From Pectobacterium betavasculorum (GTDB lineage Bacteria; Pseudomonadota; Gammaproteobacteria; Enterobacterales; Enterobacteriaceae), in NCBI RefSeq assembly GCF_000749845.1, contig NZ_JQHM01000013.1, forward strand, positions 1 to 64,000: a stretch of 64,000 nucleotides of DNA, read 5' to 3'. Under the pieces are notes generated by a model that saw only the letters and a program-made list of their open reading frames with translations, was not told the origin of the DNA and made no database searches. Of this stretch, positions 37,279 to 47,513 are shown one piece after another. The stretch's first letter is position 1, and every line of letters begins with the position of its first letter. The translations under genes and the position numbers were made by a program.

Positions 37279-38148
37279 ATGTCAGCATCGTCTTCTGATT
37301 TGCCCGTTTCTCATGAGCGGTTTGTCTCCGCAGACTGGCTTGCCAGCCACCTGAATGACAGCAGCATCACGCTCATTGATGCCAGAATGTTGCCACCGGG
37401 TAACGACACCCGAGATATTCATGCCGAATACCGCGCCGCTCATCTGCCTGGCGCGGTTTTTTTTGATATTGAAACCCTGTCCGATCACAGCACCGATCTG
37501 CCGCATATGATGCCAACTCACGAAGACTTCGCACGCGCGATGGGTGAGCTGGGCGTCGATAACCAGCAGCATCTGGTGATTTACGATGAAGGTAACCTCT
37601 TCTCCGCCCCCCGCGCATGGTGGATGCTGCACACCTTCGGCGCGACATCCATTTCAATCCTGAGTGGTGGTCTGGCTGGCTGGAAAGCGCAGAATCTGCC
37701 GCTGGAACAGGGAAACGTGACGCGCAAGCCCGTCACGTTTCACGCCACATTGGATGAAAACGCCATCCGCTCACGCGATGAAGTGCTCTCAATCAGCCGG
37801 GATAAATCAGAACAGATTGTCGATGCCCGCCCCGCCCCGCGCTTTCATGCAGAAGTAGACGAACCGCGTCCCGGCCTGCACCGTGGTCATATCCCCGGTA
37901 GCCTGAATGTGCCGTGGACCGATTTGGTAAATAACGGTGCGCTGAAGCCCAATGCTGAACTGGCGACCATTCTGCATAAGCACGGCGTGGATTTTACTCG
38001 CCCCATCGTCGCCAGCTGCGGTTCCGGTGTAACGGCATCCGTCGTGGTATTGGCGCTAACGCAATTAAATGTGCCCAATGTGACGCTGTACGACGGATCC
38101 TGGAGCGACTGGGGCAGCCGCGATGATGTTCCGATTGCGCGCGATTAA
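37279..38148 (+). CDS. sseA: 3-mercaptopyruvate sulfurtransferase SseA
   Basis: A 289-residue tandem rhodanese protein that transfers sulfur from 3-mercaptopyruvate to thiol acceptors or cyanide. The inactive N-terminal rhodanese domain is at about 15-145; the catalytic C-terminal domain (160-285) carries Cys in ASCGSGVTASVV, and CGSGVT is the loop typical of mercaptopyruvate rather than thiosulfate sulfurtransferases. The ATG at 37279 follows GTGGAGGATCT. It lies between the alpha-glucoside operon and its putative RpiR regulator. Confidence 0.95.
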   Translation: MSASSSDLPVSHERFVSADWLASHLNDSSITLIDARMLPPGNDTRDIHAEYRAAHLPGAVFFDIETLSDHSTDLPHMMPTHEDFARAMGELGVDNQQHLVIYDEGNLFSAPRAWWMLHTFGATSISILSGGLAGWKAQNLPLEQGNVTRKPVTFHATLDENAIRSRDEVLSISRDKSEQIVDARPAPRFHAEVDEPRPGLHRGHIPGSLNVPWTDLVNNGALKPNAELATILHKHGVDFTRPIVASCGSGVTASVVVLALTQLNVPNVTLYDGSWSDWGSRDDVPIARD

Positions 38149-38215
38149 CTCCGCACGGTATGTTGTTGTCAGTCTATTTATTCCTTGTCTATCAGGAATC
38201 GCTCAGGAGTAGCAG

Positions 38216-39004
38216 GTGGATAATCGGCTGGCATCGTTAATGCAGCACGGTCAGGCGCTGACGCGCGCGGAATATCGCGTGCTGGCTTTTATCGCCGAAC
38301 ATTCATCGCTGATCGGCAAAATCACGGTGCGGGAACTGGCACAGAAAACCTATGTGTCCACGGCAACGATCATGCGGCTGTGCCAGAAAATCGGCTTTAG
38401 CGGCTACAGTGAATTTATTTATCATTGCAAAACGCTGCTTACGGACAATCCGCGTCTCGCGCCCTCACCGGTCATCACGCATGATGATGCCTCGCTTCCT
38501 GATACTTTCCAGCATTTTATCGACAATTATCAGCGCACATTTGCCTACATTAGCCATCAGGATAGAGCAGCCTTCAGCGCTATTCTGAGACAGGAAAGCC
38601 ACTTTTTCCTCTACGGCGCAGGGTTTTCCCATTTATTTGCCGAATATTTGGCGAAGAAACTTCAGGTGCTGGGGAAAGACGCATTCTCTTCCGGGTTAGG
38701 AGACAGTCGAGGCATTTTTCTCAATAACGCGCCGAAGTATCAGGTGTTTATCGCGATATCCCGCAGTGGAGAAACCGAGCAGGTGCTGGATAAGGCGCGT
38801 ATTGCCAAAAACATTGGTATGAAGGTGATCGCGTTTACCCGCGCGTCATTGAATTCATTAGGCGAGTTAGCCGATTTGCACTTCCGGCTCTACGATGATG
38901 CAGTTCACTATGCAGCGGAGGCGGGCGAGATTAGCTCATTTGAATCGAATCTGGTGATGCTGATCGATTTACTGTTGTTGCAGGCGACAGCGGAAAAATC
39001 GTAA
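38216..39004 (+). CDS. MurR/RpiR-family transcriptional regulator
   Basis: A 262-residue regulator with an N-terminal RpiR HTH (about 1-77, ITVRELAQKTYVSTATIMRL) and a C-terminal SIS sugar-phosphate-binding domain (about 105-250; FLYGAGFSHLFAEYLAKKL, AISRSGETEQVLDKA). The start is a GTG at 38216 after CAGGAGTAGCAG. It probably senses a hexose phosphate and controls the aglAB operon, with sseA in between on the same strand. Association with aglAB is inferred from proximity and domain type. Confidence 0.88.
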   Translation: MDNRLASLMQHGQALTRAEYRVLAFIAEHSSLIGKITVRELAQKTYVSTATIMRLCQKIGFSGYSEFIYHCKTLLTDNPRLAPSPVITHDDASLPDTFQHFIDNYQRTFAYISHQDRAAFSAILRQESHFFLYGAGFSHLFAEYLAKKLQVLGKDAFSSGLGDSRGIFLNNAPKYQVFIAISRSGETEQVLDKARIAKNIGMKVIAFTRASLNSLGELADLHFRLYDDAVHYAAEAGEISSFESNLVMLIDLLLLQATAEKS

Positions 39005-39040
39005 TCCGCTGTCGCCGTCATAAAACTTATACCCACGGTA

Positions 39041-39835
39041 TTACGCGTTGCCGCTTCCCTTAAACTCCCTCAGGAAACTCCCCCACTTGCGCTCGTAGAA
39101 CGGCGTGGTGTGTTTAATCATGTAATGACTGATGCCCGGTTCGCCTTCCTTCACCAGACACAGATCGACTGGACGCTCGTCCGGTAAAGTATCGCTAGCG
39201 ACGCTGCCTGCTTCACGAATGATGGTTTCCTCATCCTGATCGGCATCAATGCCAATCAACAGGTGCGGCTGCTCTTCACCCGGTTCCTGAATCTGTGCCA
39301 GAAACGCCCGTTTTACATGGCGATGCTTGGTAAACAGTTGGGTCAGGGAATCAATCATCTGTGCTGGCATCTCGGCTGGCTGACTCAGCATGACCTGCAT
39401 CTCTTCCTCAACAACCCTCTGCTGAACAAAGCCATTACCTTCGCCAGACAGAATATGTTCAATTTCCTGCGGCAAAAACTCTTTGCCATACGGCAATTTA
39501 GGATTGAGAAACAGCGTCACGCCCTGTGTTATTTCAAACAGCGAACGCACTGGCAGCGCCAGAAAAGATGTCTCTTCCGTAATCACGCTCTGTAATGCTT
39601 CCAGAGAAGAGAAGAAAGGAATAGCGGATGAACCATCGTCTTTTTCCCAGTGCTGAATGTTTACATTACTGCCCGCATGCAACACCGTCTCACCGGATTC
39701 ACCCCCGTCATCCGTGCTCCCCAGCACGAACACCGTGGCTTCCATCAGTTCGCTGAAAAACTCAGGGCGATGTGCAGGCTCCGTGGCGGCCAGAATCAGC
39801 ACTTCTTCCAGTTTATTACGTGGCGAAAACTCCAT
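39041..39835 (-). CDS. sseB: Enhanced serine sensitivity protein SseB
   Basis: A 264-residue cytoplasmic protein with an N-terminal SseB domain (about 5-130) and a C-terminal SseB domain (about 140-255). In Escherichia coli overproduction enhances serine sensitivity; its biochemical function is not known. It lies between sseA and pepB, as in Escherichia coli, but is separated from sseA by the RpiR-type gene. Confidence 0.93.
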   Translation of the reverse strand: MEFSPRNKLEEVLILAATEPAHRPEFFSELMEATVFVLGSTDDGGESGETVLHAGSNVNIQHWEKDDGSSAIPFFSSLEALQSVITEETSFLALPVRSLFEITQGVTLFLNPKLPYGKEFLPQEIEHILSGEGNGFVQQRVVEEEMQVMLSQPAEMPAQMIDSLTQLFTKHRHVKRAFLAQIQEPGEEQPHLLIGIDADQDEETIIREAGSVASDTLPDERPVDLCLVKEGEPGISHYMIKHTTPFYERKWGSFLREFKGSGNA

Positions 39836-39972
39836 ACTTTCCTCAACATGATTACGTTAAACACCGACGCTTTGAGACCTGGATAAAATAAACGGCAACA
39901 GCCATCAATTTCAAACGGGTCTCAGCGCGGCTTTAATTCTCAACACATTCTGCGCATGGCAAACTGAACCGA

Positions 39973-41283
39973 CTACCTGGCGTTGCTCAGCAGGAGATTC
40001 GCCAGCGTACGCACGCCGAGTCCGGTTGCGCCCGTTGCCCACTGTTCTACCGCACCTTTACGATACGTTGCGGAGCAGTCGATGTGCAGCCAGCCCTGCT
40101 GATAATTTTTCACAAAGTGCGACAGGAAAGCGGCTGCCGTGCTGGCACCGGCGGTGTGTGCACCACTGGCAATATTGTTCAGATCGGCAAAGCTGGACGG
40201 CAGATGGCTGCGGTGGAACTCTTCCAGCGGCAGACGCCAGAACGGCTCATTTTCTTCTTTCGCGCTTTCCTGCAATGCCGCAACCAGCTCATCATCAAAG
40301 CTGAACAGTGCGTGATAATCGTTACCCAGCGCCATTTTCGCCGCACCCGTCAACGTCGCGCAGTCAATGATCCACTGCGGATTCTGCTCGGAGGCATCAA
40401 TCAAACCATCCGCCAGCACCAGACGCCCTTCCGCGTCGGTGTTCATCACCTCAACCGTTTTACCGTTGCGGTAGCGAATGATATCGCCCAGACGGAAGGC
40501 ATTGCCGCTCACCATGTTGTCTGCACAGCACAGATACAGTTTCACGCGCTGTTGCAAACCGCGTGACGCTGCCAGCGCCAGTGCACCCGTCAGCGTGGCC
40601 GCACCGCCCATGTCTGACTTCATGGAATCCATTGACCCACTCGGTTTCAGGCTGTAGCCACCGGTATCAAACGTAATACCTTTGCCGACCAGACAGGCGA
40701 ACACCGGTGCATCCGGGTTACCCGTCGGGTTATAGTCCAGTGCCAACAACACGGGCTGACGCTCAGAACCGCGACCAACCGTGTACAGACCGGCATAATT
40801 CTGTTCACGCAGATCTTCACCTTTGGTAATACGGTAGCTGACGGCCTCACAGGCCACGTCACACAGCAGGTCAACCGCACGAGTTGCCAGCTGCTCTGGC
40901 CCCAAATCTTCAGCAGGCAGGTTGATGGTGTCACGCACCCAGTCAACAATCTTAAGACGGTCGTCCAGCTCTTTCTTGTCGGCGTCGTTCAGGTCAGCCC
41001 ATTCAACCGTTCTTTGCCCTTTCGGCCCACGATAACCCTGCCAGAATGCCCAACTGTTTGCCAGATCCCAGCCTTCACCCGCCAACGTAACGTGTTTAAT
41101 CCCCTGCCCGTCGATTTTGCGGGCGGCACGCTGGATCGTTGCCAGTGCAGCTTTGCCATTCAGTGACGTCGTGCCAACATGAATGGTAAACCCCTGCTCA
41201 TTCACACTCAGCGTCGCTTTTTCTCCCCAGCGCGCATCAGCTGGTTGAGTGGAGAGTGAAATCAGCATGGTATTGTTCGTCAT
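39973..41283 (-). CDS. pepB: Aminopeptidase B (M17 leucyl aminopeptidase family)
   Basis: A 436-residue dimetal aminopeptidase that removes N-terminal residues from peptides in the cytoplasm. The C-terminal catalytic domain shows the M17 motifs [20 protein letters not shown] (metal-binding Lys and Asp) and [14 protein letters not shown] (the family signature NTDAEGRL). The start at 41283 ([20 protein letters not shown]) follows GGAGAAGCACT and aligns with Escherichia coli PepB; the upstream extension is rejected. Confidence 0.95.
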   Translation of the reverse strand: MTNNTMLISLSTQPADARWGEKATLSVNEQGFTIHVGTTSLNGKAALATIQRAARKIDGQGIKHVTLAGEGWDLANSWAFWQGYRGPKGQRTVEWADLNDADKKELDDRLKIVDWVRDTINLPAEDLGPEQLATRAVDLLCDVACEAVSYRITKGEDLREQNYAGLYTVGRGSERQPVLLALDYNPTGNPDAPVFACLVGKGITFDTGGYSLKPSGSMDSMKSDMGGAATLTGALALAASRGLQQRVKLYLCCADNMVSGNAFRLGDIIRYRNGKTVEVMNTDAEGRLVLADGLIDASEQNPQWIIDCATLTGAAKMALGNDYHALFSFDDELVAALQESAKEENEPFWRLPLEEFHRSHLPSSFADLNNIASGAHTAGASTAAAFLSHFVKNYQQGWLHIDCSATYRKGAVEQWATGATGLGVRTLANLLLSNAR

Positions 41284-41555
41284 AGTGCTTCTCCGATAAT
41301 GGATATTCCTGCCACTTTTCATGTTTGCAGGTACTTTTCATATTTGCAGATACATAAACCGTGCATCATGACATGAAAATGTTACGAATTTTGGCACGAA
41401 AATAAAATGAGCCACCAGCCTAATACTGGTCACGTAAGCCTCATATTAGGAGAAACACGGGGATGAAGTTCCAGCAGGGATACCTCGCCCGTGGTCGCTC
41501 CGTGTATCTCGGTTCTCAAACGATCGGCATTAACCAGGCAGCCCCGTCATATTGC

Positions 41556-41756
41556 TTAGTCGGCTTCATCTAACCAGACCAGCAGGATCGCTTCCAGAAT
41601 TTTTTCATTGGAGGCATCCGGCCGATCGTCAAATTCATCCAGCTCGCAGATCCACTGGTGCATATCGGTGAAACGCACCGTTTTCGGATCGAGATCGGGG
41701 AATTGATCGTAAAGTGCCTCACCGATCGCCCGGCTATCTGTCCATTTTAGTCCCAT
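41556..41756 (-). CDS. iscX: Fe-S cluster assembly accessory protein IscX
   Basis: A 66-residue acidic protein beginning [20 protein letters not shown], the last gene of the isc operon. IscX binds IscS and iron and is thought to regulate the rate of cluster assembly. The ATG at 41756 is chosen because GGAGG lies 7 bp upstream; the ATG at 41762 would be too close to it. Its C-terminal LLVWLDEAD is family-typical. Confidence 0.96.
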   Translation of the reverse strand: MGLKWTDSRAIGEALYDQFPDLDPKTVRFTDMHQWICELDEFDDRPDASNEKILEAILLVWLDEAD

Positions 41757-41777
41757 AACCATTCCTCCCTATTCAGA

Positions 41778-42113
41778 TCAGTGCTCACGCGCATGGTTGA
41801 TCGTATAGCGCGGGATCTCGACAACGAGATCGTCTCCGGCAACACGCGCCTGACAGCCCAGACGGCTTTCTGGTTCCAGCCCCCAGGCCTTATCCAGCAT
41901 GTCGTCTTCTTCTTCCGTGCTTTCTGCCAGCGAGTCAAAGCCTTCACGCACGATGCAATGGCAGGTGGTGCAGGCACAAGATTTCTCGCAGGCGTGCTCA
42001 ACGTCAATACCATTACGCAGGGCGACTTCCAGAATACTTTCGCCGCGTTCCGCTTCCAAAACCACACCTTCAGGACACAAATCCTGATGCGGTAAAAAGA
42101 CTATCTTAGGCAT
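41778..42113 (-). CDS. fdx: ISC-type [2Fe-2S] ferredoxin
   Basis: A 111-residue adrenodoxin-type ferredoxin that provides electrons for Fe-S cluster assembly on IscU. The cluster ligands are visible as C-x5-C-x2-C in ACEKSCACTTCHCIV, with the fourth Cys in SRLGCQARV. The start at 42113 (MPKIVFLPHQDLC) is 2 bp from the stop of hscA. It is part of the isc operon. Confidence 0.97.
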   Translation of the reverse strand: MPKIVFLPHQDLCPEGVVLEAERGESILEVALRNGIDVEHACEKSCACTTCHCIVREGFDSLAESTEEEDDMLDKAWGLEPESRLGCQARVAGDDLVVEIPRYTINHAREH

Positions 42114-42114
42114 G

Positions 42115-43965
42115 TTACACCTCATCCACAGAATGGCCTGCCAGCGCACGACGGATAGAGGCATCCATACGACGGGCGGCGAATTCCTGGGTTTGTTGAT
42201 CGACTGTTTTAATCGCGGCCTCAATCGCCACGGGATCGCTTCCCTGCATCATCATGTGCAGGTGTTCGGATGCCGCGGCAATGATACTTTTTTCGTCATT
42301 GCTCAATAACGCTGCATCGGTCACCAGAGCACTGTGCAAGCTTTCCAGCACACGTGCAGCCTCCACTTTTTGCTCTGCCAGACGACGCGCCCCGACATCT
42401 TCCTTAGCATTCAGCATCGAGTCGGTGATCATCGTGGCAATTTCCGTATCGCTTAAACCGTACGACGGTTTAACCTGAATGGATGCCTCAACGCCCGTCG
42501 ATTTCTCCATCGCCGTAACGCTCAACAAACCATCCGCATCGACCTGAAAAGTCACGCGGATATGAGCCCCACCGGCAGGTAGCGGCGGCAGACCGCGCAG
42601 TGAAAAACGCGCAAGCGAACGGCAATCCGCTACCATTTCACGTTCGCCCTGCAAGACATGCACCATCATGCCGCTCTGCCCGTCTTTAAAGGTTGTGAAT
42701 TCTTGCGCACGAGCGACGGGGATCGTGGTATTACGCGGAATGATTTTTTCCACCAGCCCGCCCATCGTTTCCAACCCGAGCGACAAGGGGATCACGTCCA
42801 GCAGCAGCATTTCACTGTCCGGCTTGTTGCCAACCAGAATATCTGCCTGAATTGCCGCGCCGATCGCCACGACCTTGTCTGGATCGATAGACGTCAACGG
42901 CGTACGACCAAAAAATGTCCCCACCTGCTCACGTACCAATGGAACACGCGTCGATCCACCAACCATCACCACTTCCTGCACGTCTTCTACCGTCAATCCC
43001 GCGTCTTTCAACGTACGACGACAGGACAGCAATGTGCGTTTCACCAACGGGGCAATTAGTGCATCAAGCTGTTCACGGGTGATAATCCCCTGCCAGCCTG
43101 CGACATCCACATCGATCGCATCAGCACTGCTGAGCGCAATTTTGGCTTTCACCGCCGCGTCACGAAACGCATGCTCCAACTGGCGATCGTCACGATCGTG
43201 AACACCAGCCTGCTCGTGCAGCCACTCCGCCAGCAGATGATCGAAATCATCACCGCCCAGCGCAGAATCACCGCCAGTCGCCAGCACTTCAAAGACGCCA
43301 CGGCTTAAACGCAGAATGGAAATATCAAAAGTGCCGCCGCCCAGATCGTAAATAGCGATCACGCCTTCTTTACCGGAATCCAGACCATAAGCAATCGCCG
43401 CAGCAGTTGGTTCGTTGAGCAGACGTAATACGTGCAGCCCGGAAAGACGTGCCGCATCTTTGGTACCCTGACGCTGTGCGTCATCGAAATACGCGGGAAC
43501 GGTAATCACCACGCCATCAGGCACGCCGCCTAACGCCGCTTCCGCACGCGCAGCCAGCGCAGACAAAATGTCCGCCGAAACTTGTACAGGATTGAGATTG
43601 CCAGCCGAGGTATGAATAAGCGGCAGGCCATTATCGCTGGCGTGAAAACGATAGGGTAAATGAGGGTAACGCTGCTGAATGTCGACCAGAGAACGCCCCA
43701 TCAGGCGTTTGACTGAGCTGACGGTATTTTCCAGATCGTGGGCAGCATTGTCGCGTGCATCCCAGCCAACGCTGTGACCATCGTGACGATAGTGGACAAC
43801 CGACGGCAGCAGATCGCGACCATAGCTGTCCATCAGCGTCTGGGCTTCGCCACTGCGTACGGTGGCAACAAGAGAATGGGTGGTGCCTAAATCAATACCG
43901 ACAGCCAGACGACGCTGGTGCGGTGCGGCGCTAAGGCCAGGCTCACTAATTTGTAATAAGGCCAT
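42115..43965 (-). CDS. hscA: Fe-S biogenesis Hsp70 chaperone HscA
   Basis: A 616-residue specialised DnaK-type chaperone that releases Fe-S clusters from IscU. The ATPase domain (1-390) has [27 protein letters not shown] and [13 protein letters not shown]. The substrate-binding domain follows, and recognises the LPPVK motif that is present in IscU here. It lies between hscB and fdx. Confidence 0.97.
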   Translation of the reverse strand: MALLQISEPGLSAAPHQRRLAVGIDLGTTHSLVATVRSGEAQTLMDSYGRDLLPSVVHYRHDGHSVGWDARDNAAHDLENTVSSVKRLMGRSLVDIQQRYPHLPYRFHASDNGLPLIHTSAGNLNPVQVSADILSALAARAEAALGGVPDGVVITVPAYFDDAQRQGTKDAARLSGLHVLRLLNEPTAAAIAYGLDSGKEGVIAIYDLGGGTFDISILRLSRGVFEVLATGGDSALGGDDFDHLLAEWLHEQAGVHDRDDRQLEHAFRDAAVKAKIALSSADAIDVDVAGWQGIITREQLDALIAPLVKRTLLSCRRTLKDAGLTVEDVQEVVMVGGSTRVPLVREQVGTFFGRTPLTSIDPDKVVAIGAAIQADILVGNKPDSEMLLLDVIPLSLGLETMGGLVEKIIPRNTTIPVARAQEFTTFKDGQSGMMVHVLQGEREMVADCRSLARFSLRGLPPLPAGGAHIRVTFQVDADGLLSVTAMEKSTGVEASIQVKPSYGLSDTEIATMITDSMLNAKEDVGARRLAEQKVEAARVLESLHSALVTDAALLSNDEKSIIAAASEHLHMMMQGSDPVAIEAAIKTVDQQTQEFAARRMDASIRRALAGHSVDEV

Positions 43966-44040
43966 ATTGAGCTTCCATCAATTGGCTGGCGAAAAAACCC
44001 GTATGGCAATCACCATCGGGCTACCCGCCGGATTAACCAG

Positions 44041-44559
44041 TTATCTGTCCAGCAATTGTTCTTCGAGTTCTTCAACCTGTTGCTGGAGCTTGTCTAAAAA
44101 GCGTAGCTTGCGCACGGTATCTGCGGCGTCTGTCCACGTCTCATTATCGAGTTCATCACGCATATGCGAACGGCGCTTAACAATCGTTGCCTGCAATCGC
44201 TCGGCGAAGGCCGTCAGCGCCTCATCGGCATCCGATCGCTGCGAGATCGCCTCCAATTCTTCACGCAGTTCCAGCTGTTCCATCAGGAATGCGGTGTCCT
44301 TCATCGTGTGCTGTTCGTTGTTCACATCAAAACCGTGCAGCGACAGCATGTACTCCGCGCGTTTCAGCGGATGCTTGAGCGCCTGATAGGCGTTATTGAT
44401 CGTTGCCGCCTGCTGCACCGCCAGCATACGCTCGCGCTCTGGGCTGGTAGCATAACGGTCAGGATGAAACTGACGCTGCAAATCCTGAAAACGGGATACA
44501 AGCAGGCCGCCATCCACATCATAGCGAATGGGCAACCCGAATAACGTAAAGTAATCCAT
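44041..44559 (-). CDS. hscB: Fe-S biogenesis co-chaperone HscB
   Basis: A 172-residue J-protein. The N-terminal J domain (1-75) contains the HPD motif (FHPDRYA) that stimulates HscA ATPase, and the C-terminal three-helix domain binds IscU. The start at 44559 ([14 protein letters not shown]) aligns with other HscB proteins; an upstream extension to 44598 is not conserved. It is in the isc operon between iscA and hscA. Confidence 0.96.
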   Translation of the reverse strand: MDYFTLFGLPIRYDVDGGLLVSRFQDLQRQFHPDRYATSPERERMLAVQQAATINNAYQALKHPLKRAEYMLSLHGFDVNNEQHTMKDTAFLMEQLELREELEAISQRSDADEALTAFAERLQATIVKRRSHMRDELDNETWTDAADTVRKLRFLDKLQQQVEELEEQLLDR

Positions 44560-44630
44560 AGTGGTACTCTGGGAGTTCTGGGTAGCAGCGCGTGTCATTA
44601 ATCTATCGCGTGCTGACTACCCAAGAGGGG

Positions 44631-44954
44631 TCAGACGTTGAAACTCTCGCCGCAACCACATTCGCCGGAAATGTTAGGATTATTGAACTTAAAGCCTTCG
44701 TTCAGCCCTTCTTTAACGAAATCCAACTCGGTTCCGTCAAGATAGACCAGGCTTTTGCCGTCCACGATGACTTTGACGCCTTTGTCTTCAAAGACCGTGT
44801 CACCGTCGTTTAAATCATCAACAAACTCCAACACATACGCCATACCGGAACAGCCGGATGTCCGTACGCCAAGACGCAGTCCAAGGCCTTTACCCCGGTT
44901 TGCGATGAAAGCGTTCACGCGTTGTGCCGCACTTTCGCTCAGAGAAATCGACAT
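44631..44954 (-). CDS. iscA: Iron-sulfur cluster assembly protein IscA
   Basis: A 107-residue A-type carrier. The three conserved Cys lie in [11 protein letters not shown] and the C-terminal ECGCGESF. IscA delivers clusters to target apoproteins, particularly [4Fe-4S] ones. The start at 44954 ([13 protein letters not shown]) follows CGAGGTAACAGT; the longer frame upstream overlaps the intergenic region after iscU. Confidence 0.97.
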   Translation of the reverse strand: MSISLSESAAQRVNAFIANRGKGLGLRLGVRTSGCSGMAYVLEFVDDLNDGDTVFEDKGVKVIVDGKSLVYLDGTELDFVKEGLNEGFKFNNPNISGECGCGESFNV

Positions 44955-45021
44955 ACTGTTACCTCGATCGTTCGCCACCTCGACGAGAACAGGCACCGCA
45001 AGAAACGGTGCCCCGCAGAGA

Positions 45022-45408
45022 TTACTGCGCGTCGCGTTTACTTTTGTAATCCGCAATCGCGGCCTTGATAGCGTCTTCCGCCAGAATGGAGCAGTGAATC
45101 TTCACTGGCGGTAGCTCAAGCTCTTCGGCAATCTGCGTGTTCTTAATCGCTTCAGCTTCATTCAGCGATTTGCCCTTTACCCACTCTGTTACCAGCGAGC
45201 TGGAGGCAATGGCAGAACCACAACCGTATGTCTTGAAGCGGGCATCTTCGATGATACCCTCGTTGTTGACTTTTATCTGCAACTTCATCACATCACCGCA
45301 CGCTGGCGCGCCGACCATGCCGCTGCCGATAGAAGGATCGGCGTTGTCAAATGACCCCACGTTGCGTGGATTTTCATAGTGATCAATTACTTTTTCGCTG
45401 TAAGCCAT
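45022..45408 (-). CDS. iscU: Iron-sulfur cluster scaffold IscU
   Basis: A 128-residue scaffold on which clusters are built. Cluster ligands Cys37 (GAPACGD), Cys63 (YGCGSA) and Cys106 (KIHCSIL) are present, and LPPVK at 99-103 is the HscA recognition site. It follows iscS by 24 bp in the operon. Confidence 0.97.
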   Translation of the reverse strand: MAYSEKVIDHYENPRNVGSFDNADPSIGSGMVGAPACGDVMKLQIKVNNEGIIEDARFKTYGCGSAIASSSLVTEWVKGKSLNEAEAIKNTQIAEELELPPVKIHCSILAEDAIKAAIADYKSKRDAQ

Positions 45409-45432
45409 GATAGTCGTCCCCGATCTGGTGAA

Positions 45433-46647
45433 TTAATGATGCGCCCATTCGATGCTGCTGATATCTACGCCCTGCTTGAACATTTCCCACAGCGGAGAAA
45501 GATCGCGCAGACGACCGATAGATTTACGCACCAGCTCGATGGTGTAGTCGATCTCTTCTTCGGTGGTAAAACGCCCCAGCGAGAAACGGATCGAACTATG
45601 TGCCAACTCATCATTCATGCCTAGCGCGCGTAGCACGTAGGAGGGCTCCAGACTGGCCGACGTACAGGCAGAACCGGACGATACCGCCAGATCCTTGAGC
45701 GCCATAATCAGCGATTCACCTTCAACATAGTTGAAGCTGACGTTCAGGATGTTAGGCACGCCCTGTTCGATATCACCATTCAGGTAGACTTCTTCAATAT
45801 CATTAATACCGTTCCACAGACGATCGCGCAGCGTACGCAAGCGATCCATTTCTGCTGTCATCTCTTCTTTCGCGATGCGGTAGGCTTCGCCCATACCGAC
45901 AATCTGGTGCACAGGCAAGGTGCCAGAACGCATACCGCGCTCATGGCCGCCGCCGTGCATCTGCGCTTCGAGGCGGATACGGGGTTTACGACGAACATAC
46001 AGTGCTCCGATCCCCTTCGGCCCATAGATTTTATGGCCGGAGAAAGACATCAGATCCACTTTTAACTGGCTGAGATCGATAGGCAGTTTGCCTACGCTCT
46101 GCGTGGCATCGACATGAAACACGATACCGCGGCTACGGCACATGTCGCCGATGGCTGCGATATCCTGCACTACGCCGATTTCATTATTGACGTGCATGAT
46201 GGAAACCAGAATGGTGTCCTCACGCATCGCCGCTTCAAGTTCGGCCAGATCGATAATGCCGTTGCGCTGAGGAGCCAGATAAGTGACATCGAAGCCTTCA
46301 CGTTCGAGTTGACGGCAGGTATCCAGCACGGCTTTGTGCTCGGTCTTACTGGTGATGATGTGCTTACCCTTCTTCTGGTAGAAGTTGGCAGCACCTTTAA
46401 TCGCGAGGTTGTCGGCTTCGGTCGCACCTGACGTGAAGACGATCTCACGCGGGTCGGCACCGACCAGTTCAGCAATTTGGTTACGGGCGATATCAACCGC
46501 CTCTTCCGCCTGCCAGCCAAAACGGTGTGAACGGGAAGCCGGATTACCGAACGTACCGTCCAACGTCAAACACTGCATCATTTTCTCAGCGACGCGCGGG
46601 TCAACCGGCGTAGTCGCTGAATAATCGAGATAGATAGGTAACTTCAT
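45433..46647 (-). CDS. iscS: Cysteine desulfurase IscS
   Basis: A 404-residue PLP enzyme that takes sulfur from cysteine for Fe-S clusters, thiouridine tRNA and other sulfur compounds. The PLP lysine is in [13 protein letters not shown], and the persulfide-bearing Cys lies in [20 protein letters not shown] near residue 328. The ATG at 46647 begins [19 protein letters not shown], identical in length to Escherichia coli IscS. A 252-bp gap with a hairpin separates it from iscR. Confidence 0.97.
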   Translation of the reverse strand: MKLPIYLDYSATTPVDPRVAEKMMQCLTLDGTFGNPASRSHRFGWQAEEAVDIARNQIAELVGADPREIVFTSGATEADNLAIKGAANFYQKKGKHIITSKTEHKAVLDTCRQLEREGFDVTYLAPQRNGIIDLAELEAAMREDTILVSIMHVNNEIGVVQDIAAIGDMCRSRGIVFHVDATQSVGKLPIDLSQLKVDLMSFSGHKIYGPKGIGALYVRRKPRIRLEAQMHGGGHERGMRSGTLPVHQIVGMGEAYRIAKEEMTAEMDRLRTLRDRLWNGINDIEEVYLNGDIEQGVPNILNVSFNYVEGESLIMALKDLAVSSGSACTSASLEPSYVLRALGMNDELAHSSIRFSLGRFTTEEEIDYTIELVRKSIGRLRDLSPLWEMFKQGVDISSIEWAHH

Positions 46648-46859
46648 TGCTCATAAACTCCGTACATCACTTCAAAACGTGCAATGCGTTTTGTTTTATT
46701 GACAGGCTGTTTATACCCGCAACCTCTCGGGCCAATGCAAAAAATTTAACGATGTTATAGTCAGAACAATTTATCGTCGGAACATGCCGTGACAGTCGGA
46801 CTAACACCGATGCCACATAGGGTAATGTGGTCAGGATTATGCGGCTATCAGAAAGGCAA

Positions 46860-46890
46860 AACGTGACGAGTAAAGATGGCTCGTCACGTT
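46860..46890 (-). terminator. Hairpin between iscR and iscS
   Basis: A perfect 11-bp stem (46860-46870 and 46880-46890), followed on the minus strand by TTTTGCC, begins 10 nt after the iscR stop. It would lower transcription into iscS, or protect the iscR transcript when the distal part is degraded. Confidence 0.7.
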
Positions 46891-46899
46891 GAAGGTGTG

Positions 46900-47394
46900 T
46901 CAGGCGCGCAGGTTAACGTTGATCGTTTCCTGGATACGTCCATTTGCGGTGCGGCGTGTGTCAGCATCCTGACGATCCGCAACGTTCAGCACTTCCTTAT
47001 TGTTCACCAGCTCATCCAGCGTGATGTTATTCAGGAAGTCAGTAATACGATCGCTCAGATCGCGCCACAGCGTGTGCGTCAGGCAGCGATCGCCACCCTG
47101 GCAGCCTTCGCGGCCCTGGCAACGCGTTGCGTCAACAGACTCATCGACAGCAGAAATAACCATACCAACAGCGATTTCATTCGCGTTTTTACCCAGCAGG
47201 TAACCGCCGCCTGGACCACGAACGCTGGCAACCAGTCCGTTCTTACGCAAGCGCGAAAACAGCTGCTCCAGATAAGACAGTGAAATACCTTGGCGTTCGG
47301 AAATATCCGCCAATGGAACTGGCCCTTCCTGGGAGTGCAGAGCCACATCGAGCATGGCGGTAACGGCGTAACGGCCTTTGGATGTCAGTCTCAT
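46900..47394 (-). CDS. iscR: Fe-S cluster-sensing regulator IscR
   Basis: A 164-residue Rrf2-family regulator. The winged HTH occupies 1-80 and the [2Fe-2S] ligands Cys92, Cys98, Cys104 and His107 are all present ([17 protein letters not shown]). With a cluster it represses its own operon at type 1 sites; without one it binds type 2 sites. The start at 47394 ([15 protein letters not shown]) gives the conserved length. A type 1-like operator is found upstream. Confidence 0.97.
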   Translation of the reverse strand: MRLTSKGRYAVTAMLDVALHSQEGPVPLADISERQGISLSYLEQLFSRLRKNGLVASVRGPGGGYLLGKNANEIAVGMVISAVDESVDATRCQGREGCQGGDRCLTHTLWRDLSDRITDFLNNITLDELVNNKEVLNVADRQDADTRRTANGRIQETINVNLRA

Positions 47395-47464
47395 GATAGT
47401 GATACCTGTAGGTAAAACATGTATTATTAAAACATGTATTGGCAGAACATACCGCGAGTCTGAC

Positions 47465-47489
47465 ATTCCCGAGTGTTTTAGTCAACTAT
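47465..47489 (-). promoter_or_regulatory. IscR type 1 operator and isc promoter -35
   Basis: On the minus strand ATAGTTGACTAAAACACTCG and the next five bases match the type 1 consensus ATASYYGACTRWWWYAGTCRRSTAT at all but two positions. It includes a TTGACT -35 box. It stands about 70 bp upstream of the iscR start, as in Escherichia coli. Confidence 0.8.
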
Positions 47490-47508
47490 TTAACCGAGTA
47501 AAACACTC
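47471..47508 (-). terminator. Inverted repeat between trmJ and the isc promoter
   Basis: Perfect 10-bp arms gagtgtttta / taaaacactc (47471-47480 and 47499-47508) with an 18-nt loop start 6 nt after the trmJ stop. It may terminate trmJ transcription and overlaps the IscR site. Confidence 0.45.
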
Positions 47509-47513
47509 AGGTA

